A stretch of 7,832 nt of DNA from DAOTVD01 sp034437075. GTDB taxonomy: Bacteria > Chloroflexota > Anaerolineae > Aggregatilineales > J027. This document shows, piece by piece, positions 1 through 6,111 of the stretch; the first letter of the stretch is position 1; the number at the start of each line of letters is the position of its first letter. The notes under the pieces are model-generated. The model saw only the letters and a program-made list of their open reading frames with translations, did not search any database and had not been told where the DNA came from. Where the stretch lies: positions 1 to 7,832 of the forward strand of contig DAOTVD010000303.1 in assembly GCA_034437075.1 (NCBI GenBank). Direction: 5' to 3'. The position numbers were made by a program, and so were the translations under genes.

Positions 1-1
1 C

Positions 2-3000
2 ATGAGCCTAGCCTATTACGACGCGCTGTTCTCCGGCGAACTGGGTTTCGAGCTTGTGGGCGAATGGTCGTCTTTCCCGCGCATCGGCCCCTTCGAATGG
101 CGCGACCAGGTGCTGCCCACGGACGACTTGCCCAGTTGGTTGAATGAATTCGAAGCTGAAGAAGCCTTTCATGTATACGACCATCCGACCGTGTTCGTCT
201 TCCGCAAAACGGAGAATTACGACCCCGAACGCACCCAAGCCATTCTGGATACCACTATCCGGCAATATCAAGAGGTCTTCGGCGGCTTCGGCAGCAACGC
301 GCTACCCGTCAACCGGAATGTGATCCAAGCACCGGAGGTCAGCGCCGCGCCGACTGCCCTGATGATGCCCGAAGACGTGGCCGAAGAACAAGCCACAAGC
401 ACTTGGTCCGATTTATTCGACACTGATGCGCCCTTTAATCAGAATCACGCGCTGGCCGTCCTGCTATGGTGGGGCTTTATGATCTTTCTGGGCTGGGTCG
501 GGTTTCCCTTCTTGTTTTCGGCCTTCGCCGCTTTGCCGGATCGCGGTTATGGCGTGTCGAAGCTCGTCGGGCTGATCTTGGTGGCCTGGCTAGCCTGGGT
601 GCTAGGTTCCTTGCGCATCCCGGCCTGGACGCGCGACGGAATCGCGGCGTCGCTGCTGACCATCGGTGTGCTGAGCATCTATTTTGGCTACCGACGCCGG
701 GCGGATTTACGAGCCTGGCTACGCGAGAACCGCCGCTATGTGCTGGCCATTGAAGCCCTGACCGGATTCTTGTTCCTGGCCTTTTTGTATGTGCGCCTGC
801 TCAACCCCGACTTATGGCATAACCTGTTTGGCGGCGAAAAACCCATGGACTTCGCCTATTTCAATGCCATCTTGCGCAGCCGAGTCTTCCCGCCGCTCGA
901 TCCCTGGTTCGCGGGGGGGTATATCAACTACTACTACTGGGGCTGGGTGCTGGTAGGCGCACCCGTCAAACTGCTGGGGATCGTCCCTGCCCTGGCCTAT
1001 AACCTCATCATTCCTACGCTATTCGCCATGACAGGCATTGGTGCTTTTAGCGTGGCCTATAACTTGGTGGCCCGCACCGAACACACGACCGCGCCACGTG
1101 CTAACCCATGGACCGCGGGCTTAGCCGCGTTACTACTGGTGACGGTGGTCGGCAACCTGGATACCGCGCGCTTGTTCGTCACCGAAGTGGCCCGCGTGGG
1201 CGGCTTTCCCGGCTACGAAGCCTACGACCTGACGGTCGAACGCCGCACGGAATTGGTCAACGCCTTTCGTGACGCCAATGGCCGCTTGCCCGAAGGCGAA
1301 GAACTACAAGATATTCTCGACATCGCGCAAAACCCGCCCCCCACAGCAGAATTCCAGTATCAGGTGGCGCAATGGGCCGACCTGGCCGGCAATTTCGTCA
1401 CGGGGCTGGATGCCATCCTGAACGATGGCGCGCAATTGCAAATGCCTACCCATCGTTGGTATTGGGCGCCCACGCGCATCATTGCCGAATTGCCCGATGG
1501 GCGCGGGCATAATGCCATTAACGAAATGCCCTATTTCACATTTCTATATGGCGATTTACACGCCCACATGATCTCCATGCCGATTATGCTGCTGGTGATG
1601 CTGTGGATTGTGGCAGAAATTCGCGGCGCGGGGCATGGCTTGCGGCGCTGGCCCGGCGCAGGCTTCGCCTTATTCTTGGGCGGCCTGAGCGTAGGCTTGT
1701 TGCGCGCAACCAACACCTGGGACTTCCCGACCTTTTTGATCCTGGGTGTGGCGGGGCTGGGCTACGCGACCTGGGCAGCCCAAAACCAGCGCCGCGTGGA
1801 TGATGCGCTGCCCCAACCCCCTGTTTTCGAGCGCCTACGCGGCTTTCTGGACCTACAAGGCGTACAACGCTTATGGCCGCTGCTGTTCCTGATGCCCATA
1901 GGCGCCTTGGCCCATGCTGTCTACTTCGTGGCCCAAGATGCCGCCTACGAAGCCGACCTAGAAGCGGGGCTGATCCCCATCGCGTGCCAGAACATCACCA
2001 GCGAGGCGCCGTTTGTGCCCGGTTGCGAGCCCTTTCTGAAGCCCACCTATAATCTGATCGACGCGGGTATCTGGTCATTGGCTGGCTTAGGGGGCGCGTT
2101 GATGCTCTACGTCGTGGCCTTGGTATTGCTGGGCGCGCGCTTCGACCGCCAGGCCACGCTCGACGGCCTGCTGCGCCTGGGCGGGTTCGTCGGCTTCGCG
2201 CTGATTACCGTGTGGCCCTTCACGGCTTGGTATGCGGGCGAAGCGGGGCTAGAACCCTGGCGCCTCGACCGGACGCCACTGTGGGTCTACCTGGATATTC
2301 ACGGGCTGTTTTTGTTCATCCTGTTTAGCGCGTTGCTGTGGCAAAGTGTGCGCGTCCTGAAGCGTTTCCGCGTGGCCGACCTGCGCGGTCTGGGCGTTCC
2401 GGCGCTGATTGTATTGCTGGCGGTGCCGCTCAGCCTGGTCGCGGGCTTAGTGGTGGGCCTCACCAGCGTGCCGATGATGACCGTCGCACTGCCGATGCTC
2501 ATCTGGGTTAGCGCTTTGTTTCTGATACCCGGCACCAGCCATATCGAGCGCGGCGTATATGCCATGGTCGCCTTGGCTTTGGGCATCACCATGGGCGTCG
2601 AACTCGTGGTGGTGGATGTGGACATCGGGCGCCAGAATATGGTGTTCAAGTTCTATATGCAGGCTTGGTTATTGTTCGGCGTGGCGGGGGGCGTGGCGCT
2701 GGCCTGGTTGTTGCACGTTGCCTGGCGCTGGAATCCGCTGGTGCAGGTGGTGTGGTCGTTCGGCTTCGTGCTACTGTTGACCATCGCGTTAATGTACCCG
2801 ATTATGGCCACCCAAGCGCGTTGGCAAGATCGCTTCAACGCGGAGGCCACCGGCGTGACCCTGGACGGCCTGGCCTATATGCAACAGGCCGTCTATGGCG
2901 ACAATAGCATCTGGTTCAACACCATTGGCGACTACCGCATGATTAACTGGCTGAACGAAAATATCGCGGGTACGCCCACGATTATCGAAGCCCAGGCGGT

Positions 3001-3475
3001 TGAATATCGCTGGGGGGCACGCATCGCCAACAATACCGGGCTACCGACGGTCATCGGCTGGAATTGGCACCAACGCCAACAGCGCAGCGTGCTCGACTTA
3101 AACCAGGTTGTCTGGACACGCTCGAACAACGTCAGTGCCTTCTATACCGCGCCAGACATCGAAACCGCCTGGAACCTGATTGAGTTCTACGACATCGAAT
3201 ATATCATCGTGGGCGTTTACGAACGGGTGGTGTATGACGACCTGCGCCAAGACCCGATCTCTGGCAACTTAACCGAGCAGGGCCTGAGTGCCGGGTTGGC
3301 GAAGTTCGAGCGCATGGCCGAACTCGGCCTGCTGGATGTCGTCTACGAGGCCCGCACGTGTGTCGCGCAAACGCCCATCCCACCCGAAGACTGCGACCCG
3401 CAGAACCTAGTGACCGACCGTATTTACCGGGTCGTGCCCGGCGCGGATTATCGCGTGGAGGCTGCCCAGCGTTAA
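2..3475 (+). CDS. DUF2298 (Chlor_Arch_YYY) polytopic membrane protein, 5'-truncated, probable GT-C-like fusion
   Basis: This is a giant integral membrane protein, with 1157 residues visible and the 5' end outside the window. The DUF2298/YYY family has no proven reaction; its layout resembles GT-C glycosyltransferases, so a role in envelope glycan or lipid-linked sugar transfer is inference. Family marks seen: GGEKPMD at residues 277-283, NYYYWG at 309-314, HRWYWAPTR at 484-492, GDLHAH at 517-522, TNTWD at 570-574 and NMVFKFYMQAW at 879-889. Well over a dozen hydrophobic segments lie between about 150 and 934; residues 935-1157 look soluble and extracytoplasmic. Residues 1-85 (YDHP at 59-62, then a hydrophobic strand) read like the end of an earlier GT-C module rather than a protein start, and the ATG at position 2 has no visible upstream sequence, so I treat it as internal. 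A soluble insert lies between GNLD (384-387) and residue 484. All four cysteines fall in two close pairs. Confidence 0.88.
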   Translation: MSLAYYDALFSGELGFELVGEWSSFPRIGPFEWRDQVLPTDDLPSWLNEFEAEEAFHVYDHPTVFVFRKTENYDPERTQAILDTTIRQYQEVFGGFGSNALPVNRNVIQAPEVSAAPTALMMPEDVAEEQATSTWSDLFDTDAPFNQNHALAVLLWWGFMIFLGWVGFPFLFSAFAALPDRGYGVSKLVGLILVAWLAWVLGSLRIPAWTRDGIAASLLTIGVLSIYFGYRRRADLRAWLRENRRYVLAIEALTGFLFLAFLYVRLLNPDLWHNLFGGEKPMDFAYFNAILRSRVFPPLDPWFAGGYINYYYWGWVLVGAPVKLLGIVPALAYNLIIPTLFAMTGIGAFSVAYNLVARTEHTTAPRANPWTAGLAALLLVTVVGNLDTARLFVTEVARVGGFPGYEAYDLTVERRTELVNAFRDANGRLPEGEELQDILDIAQNPPPTAEFQYQVAQWADLAGNFVTGLDAILNDGAQLQMPTHRWYWAPTRIIAELPDGRGHNAINEMPYFTFLYGDLHAHMISMPIMLLVMLWIVAEIRGAGHGLRRWPGAGFALFLGGLSVGLLRATNTWDFPTFLILGVAGLGYATWAAQNQRRVDDALPQPPVFERLRGFLDLQGVQRLWPLLFLMPIGALAHAVYFVAQDAAYEADLEAGLIPIACQNITSEAPFVPGCEPFLKPTYNLIDAGIWSLAGLGGALMLYVVALVLLGARFDRQATLDGLLRLGGFVGFALITVWPFTAWYAGEAGLEPWRLDRTPLWVYLDIHGLFLFILFSALLWQSVRVLKRFRVADLRGLGVPALIVLLAVPLSLVAGLVVGLTSVPMMTVALPMLIWVSALFLIPGTSHIERGVYAMVALALGITMGVELVVVDVDIGRQNMVFKFYMQAWLLFGVAGGVALAWLLHVAWRWNPLVQVVWSFGFVLLLTIALMYPIMATQARWQDRFNAEATGVTLDGLAYMQQAVYGDNSIWFNTIGDYRMINWLNENIAGTPTIIEAQAVEYRWGARIANNTGLPTVIGWNWHQRQQRSVLDLNQVVWTRSNNVSAFYTAPDIETAWNLIEFYDIEYIIVGVYERVVYDDLRQDPISGNLTEQGLSAGLAKFERMAELGLLDVVYEARTCVAQTPIPPEDCDPQNLVTDRIYRVVPGADYRVEAAQR

Positions 3476-3517
3476 AGCAATAGCATAGCGAATTCGTCCT
3501 AGGCGCAGAACTATCTT

Positions 3518-3546
3518 TTGCAGGGCGTGAACGGGCGCGGTATCTT
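3518..3546 (+). promoter_or_regulatory. putative sigma70-type promoter for selD
   Basis: TTGCAG (3518-3523) and TATCTT (3541-3546) are separated by exactly 17 nt. Matches to TTGACA and TATAAT are 3/6 and 4/6, so this is a weak prediction. Transcription would begin near 3553, leaving a leader of about 30 nt before the ATG at 3585. It would also place the alternative in-frame TTG start (3546) inside the -10 box, which argues against that start. Confidence 0.35.
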
Positions 3547-3584
3547 TGAGAGATGACACGTTAGAAAACGAAAGTGGGCACCCT

Positions 3585-4631
3585 ATGACCGCACCCGTAA
3601 AACTCACCAGCCTGGCCAGTGCGGCAGGTTGCGCTGCCAAGCTGGGGCCTGGCGACCTGTCCGAGATCGTCTTTCCGCTGGGCGATTTGTTCAGCCCTGC
3701 CGACCACCCCGCGCTACTCGTGGGGCTGAGCACCCCCGACGATGCCGGAGTCATGAAACTCAATGACCAGCAAGCCATCATCATGACCACGGATTTCTTC
3801 CCGCCTGTGGTGGATGATCCGTATTGGTTTGGGGCCATCGCCGCCGCCAACGCCATGAGCGATGTTTACGCCATGGGTGGCCAAGTGCTGATGGCGCTGA
3901 ATATCGTGGCTTTTCCCGCAGACCAACCGCCCACGATATTGCGCGACATCCTGCGCGGTGGCGCCGAAAAAGTCGCTGAGTCTGGCGGGGTGCTCGTTGG
4001 GGGGCACACCATCATGGATGATGAGCCCAAATACGGCTTGGCCGTCATCGGCACGGTACACCCGGATAAAATCATCCCCAAAGGCGGCGCCCAACCCGGC
4101 GATAGCCTGGTGCTGACCAAACCCCTGGGCGTAGGCATCATTAACACGGCGTTGAAAAACGGTATGGCCAACCCCGACTACGTGCAAGCCGCCATGGAAA
4201 ACATGGCCACGCTGAATAAAACCGCCGCCGAAGCGGCTCAGCGGCATGGCGTGCATGGGATGTCCGATATTACGGGCTATAGCCTGCTGGGCCATGCCTA
4301 CGAAATGGTGCGCAACACCCCGCACAATATCATCATCGAATATGATCGCTTGCATTGGGTGCCAGGTGTGGACGAATACGCCGCAATGGGTATCTTCCCT
4401 GGTGGCACAGGGCGCAATCGTGCGTACTATCAGCAATTTGTGCGCTTGCCAGATGCCCTGGCCGAAGATGAGAGCATCCTGGGCCGTTTGTACGACCCCC
4501 AAACCTCGGGCGGTCTGCTGATGGCCGTGCCCGACCCCGAGCCACTGCTGGCCGACCTGGCAGCGGCAGGTGCCGATGCGCGCCTGGTGGGCAAGGTCGA
4601 AACCGGCGATGGCCTAGTAGCCGTGGTCTGA
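3585..4631 (+). CDS. selD: selenide, water dikinase (selenophosphate synthetase) SelD
   Basis: SelD makes selenophosphate from selenide and ATP in the cytoplasm, giving AMP and phosphate; the product feeds selenocysteine, 2-selenouridine or selenium-cofactor synthesis. The 348-residue length is normal. The flexible N-terminal loop carries AGCAAK with the catalytic Cys16 and Lys19, matching Cys17/Lys20 of the E. coli enzyme; this is a Cys form, with no in-frame UGA. Metal-binding aspartates are present: Asp52/Asp53 in TPDDAG, Asp93 in NAMSDVYAMGG and Asp228 in GMSDITGY. Other family motifs are GGH at 139-141 and DPQTSGG at 304-310, so the AIRS N- and C-terminal domains are complete. I chose ATG 3585 over an in-frame TTG at 3546 because family proteins begin close to this point and the TTG overlaps a possible -10 box. 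No strong Shine-Dalgarno is seen. No selA, selB, selC or selU (ybbB) is in the window, so the downstream use of selenophosphate is not shown. Confidence 0.96.
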   Translation: MTAPVKLTSLASAAGCAAKLGPGDLSEIVFPLGDLFSPADHPALLVGLSTPDDAGVMKLNDQQAIIMTTDFFPPVVDDPYWFGAIAAANAMSDVYAMGGQVLMALNIVAFPADQPPTILRDILRGGAEKVAESGGVLVGGHTIMDDEPKYGLAVIGTVHPDKIIPKGGAQPGDSLVLTKPLGVGIINTALKNGMANPDYVQAAMENMATLNKTAAEAAQRHGVHGMSDITGYSLLGHAYEMVRNTPHNIIIEYDRLHWVPGVDEYAAMGIFPGGTGRNRAYYQQFVRLPDALAEDESILGRLYDPQTSGGLLMAVPDPEPLLADLAAAGADARLVGKVETGDGLVAVV

Positions 4632-4637
4632 GCCATG

Positions 4638-4642
4638 AAGGA
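4638..4642 (+). promoter_or_regulatory. ribosome binding site deciding the start of the following gene
   Basis: AAGGA lies 10 nt before ATG 4653. It overlaps the earlier in-frame ATG at 4635, which has no Shine-Dalgarno of its own because it begins 3 nt after the selD stop. This favours 4653 as the real start. Confidence 0.55.
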
Positions 4643-4652
4643 TGAACGCCCT

Positions 4653-5078
4653 ATGCCCAACGAACGCCATTTTGGCCTTGTTTCTCAGTTAGAAGTTGCG
4701 TTTCATCATGAAACGCATATCGCAGAATTTACAGGGTTCCAGGACGCGGCTGAAGAACGTACTTTTTACATGCTGCTAGACCGCCGCGCCACGCATTTGC
4801 TCTGGTATCGCCTAACAAGCGCCCTCTTTCCCGAAGAAGCGCCCACCCTGACCGCCGTTGCGGGCACTGCCCCCCTGCAAGCCGTCGATGGCCATCCCGT
4901 GATCACGAGTATCCGCTTGCGCCACGAGAATAATTTATTTTTCATCACAGGCGAAACGTTCAACGGCACCTGGCATCTGCATCTGGGGGGGGCCGATGCC
5001 GAACGGGTGTGGGCCTCGTTGGATGTCTTGCTGCATCCGCTGGGCTGGCAAGGGCGCGAATCATCCGCCAATGATTAA
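4653..5078 (+). CDS. conserved-looking hypothetical protein downstream of selD
   Basis: I do not recognise this gene. It encodes 141 residues from ATG 4653 (147 from ATG 4635), with no signal peptide, membrane segment or cysteine. The chain alternates short strand-like stretches with few helices and is rich in His, Trp and Phe (VAFHHETH near the N-terminus, TWHLHLGG and VWASLDVLLHPLGW near the C-terminus), suggesting a small compact alpha/beta or beta-rich cytoplasmic domain. It starts 21 nt after the selD stop with a good AAGGA site, so co-transcription with selD is likely, though a shared function is only a guess. An eight-G run at 4985-4992 lies within codons for the HLGGAD segment; the frame stays open through it. 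Coding is supported by codon use like its neighbours and a well-placed ribosome binding site. Confidence 0.75.
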   Translation: MPNERHFGLVSQLEVAFHHETHIAEFTGFQDAAEERTFYMLLDRRATHLLWYRLTSALFPEEAPTLTAVAGTAPLQAVDGHPVITSIRLRHENNLFFITGETFNGTWHLHLGGADAERVWASLDVLLHPLGWQGRESSAND

Positions 5079-5091
5079 GCTCGGGTCGTGC

Positions 5092-5120
5092 TTTATCGCC
5101 CACTGAAAGTATGCTAAACT
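5092..5120 (+). promoter_or_regulatory. putative extended -10 promoter for atpC
   Basis: TAAACT (5115-5120) is preceded by TGC at 5112-5114, an extended -10 arrangement. The -35 candidate TTTATC (5092-5097) lies 17 nt upstream and is poor (3/6). The short stretch GTATGCTA is shared with the fabF promoter near 7209-7216. A gene-free gap of 73 bp before atpC is consistent with separate transcription. Confidence 0.4.
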
Positions 5121-5151
5121 CCCTGAAAACAGGAACGAGGATAAACAACAT

Positions 5152-5607
5152 ATGCCCATCCATGTTGAAGTAGTTTCACGCGAACGAAAGTTATTCGAAG
5201 AAAAAGAAGCCGATATGGTGCTGGTGCCCGGCGTAGAAGGCCAAATGGGCATTCTGCCCAACCACAGCCCCCTGATTAGCTTGCTAAGCATGGGCGAATT
5301 GGTCATCCGCAAAGGCAATGCAGAGGAGCACTTCGCGGTATTCGGCGGTGTGGTGGAAGTCCGCCCCGATAAGGTGATGGTCTTGGCCGAAGAAGCAGAC
5401 TTCGCCGATGAGATTATGATCCAGGAAATGGAAGAAGCGCGCGCCCGCGCAGCCAAAATGCTGGAAGAGGGCGCCCCGCCGGATCGCGAGAAGTTCTACG
5501 CCCAAGAGTTAAAACGCGCGGAATTGGCGCTAAACATCGCCCGGCGCAACCAAGGCGGCGGCGGCAGCATGCGCATCCGCGTGCTAGGTCAGGACGATGA
5601 AAGCTAA
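5152..5607 (+). CDS. atpC: F1Fo ATP synthase subunit epsilon
   Basis: Epsilon sits on the central stalk of the F1 sector at the inner face of the membrane; it couples rotation to catalysis and can inhibit ATP hydrolysis. The N-terminal beta-sandwich (about residues 1-85) shows the family signatures: an MPIHVEVVSRERKLFEEKEADMV-like start, then VPGVEGQMGILPNHSPLIS, and a later FAVFGGVVEV segment. The C-terminal part (about 88-136) is a two-helix hairpin rich in Ala, Glu and Arg. A GGGG-containing tail (near 136-139, then about 12 residues) makes the protein 151 residues, slightly longer than the usual ~135-140. GAGG at 5137-5140 lies 11 nt before the ATG. Unlike most bacteria, atpD is not directly upstream; the neighbour is the unknown selD-linked gene. 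It is convergent with the ATL gene. Confidence 0.95.
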   Translation: MPIHVEVVSRERKLFEEKEADMVLVPGVEGQMGILPNHSPLISLLSMGELVIRKGNAEEHFAVFGGVVEVRPDKVMVLAEEADFADEIMIQEMEEARARAAKMLEEGAPPDREKFYAQELKRAELALNIARRNQGGGGSMRIRVLGQDDES

Positions 5608-5616
5608 TCGGTGGCT

Positions 5617-5635
5617 AGGCCGCCATGCGCGGCCT
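5617..5635. terminator. GC-rich hairpin between convergent genes
   Basis: A perfect 7-bp inverted repeat (AGGCCGC / GCGGCCT) with a 5-nt loop fills the 36-bp gap between the atpC stop (5607) and the stop of the minus-strand ATL gene (5644). It could act in both directions. There is no strong U-tract on either side, only GGTTTA downstream on the plus strand, so intrinsic termination is plausible but not certain. Confidence 0.5.
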
Positions 5636-5643
5636 GCGTCGGT

Positions 5644-6111
5644 TTAGAATAGGCTGAGTTGGCGCGGGGTATCGGGGTCGGGCGGATCGGTGAGCGCGGG
5701 TGCCGGGCGTAAACCCTGCTCGGCACACCATGTCGCTGGTGGCCCCGCCCAACCAAAAACAGCCAGGTCGATATGCTCTTTAGCATCAAAAATCACTTCT
5801 TCGCGTTTCAAACGGTTAATTTGTTGCAGGGCTGCGCGGCTACCTTCTGGTAGGCTAATGCTTCCCCGCCCATTGACGACCCGCCACCAGGGAATCAGGC
5901 CCGAGTCCGCCGCTGAGACTTTATTCATGGCCTGGCCCACCCAGCGCGGCGCCAGGCGCTTGTAATCATCTTCGGGCACACCTTCTGGGGGTGGGATCAT
6001 CGCGGCGATTTGGCCGTAGGTTGTCACGCGGCCCAGCGGCACCTCCCGCACGATGAGCCACACCCGGCGGTTAAAGGCTTCGGGGTCTGGCAGGTTAATA
6101 GTCTTGCCCAT
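5644..6111 (-). CDS. atl: alkyltransferase-like (ATL) protein of the MGMT family with a C-terminal QLSLF motif
   Basis: ATL proteins bind O6-alkylguanine in DNA and flip it out without repairing it, marking the lesion for nucleotide excision repair. This 155-residue protein has the DNA-binding MGMT fold: VPLGRVTTYGQIA at residues 24-36 with Tyr32, and the helix around WVGQAMNKV (57-65). The MGMT active site PCHR is replaced by P74-W75-W76-R77, followed by VVNGRGSISLP, so the alkyl-accepting Cys is absent and methyl transfer is not possible. The position usually held by the arginine finger appears to be Asn63. After the domain comes a Pro/Asp-rich tail (about 131-150) ending in QLSLF at 151-155, an exact match to the beta-clamp-binding consensus. 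The ATG at 6111 overlaps the upstream gene by 17 nt; a GTG at 6123 is the alternative, but GGTGGAG lies only 1 nt from it and 13 nt from the ATG. Confidence 0.9.
   Translation of the reverse strand: MGKTINLPDPEAFNRRVWLIVREVPLGRVTTYGQIAAMIPPPEGVPEDDYKRLAPRWVGQAMNKVSAADSGLIPWWRVVNGRGSISLPEGSRAALQQINRLKREEVIFDAKEHIDLAVFGWAGPPATWCAEQGLRPAPALTDPPDPDTPRQLSLF

Noticed and set aside
3476..3517. Terminator after the DUF2298 gene
   Set aside because: No convincing stem-loop followed by a U-tract was found; only the short palindromes GAATTC and CCTAGG are present.
3546..3584. TTG start giving SelD 13 extra residues
   Set aside because: The extra residues are not family-like, there is no suitable ribosome binding site, and the TTG overlaps a putative -10 box; ATG 3585 gives the normal SelD N-terminus.
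3714..4502. 262-codon open frame on the minus strand opposite selD
   Set aside because: It lies wholly antisense to a clear, full-length selD with intact motifs. Its His/Gly/Ile-rich translation resembles no family, and the open frame is explained by biased codon use of selD.
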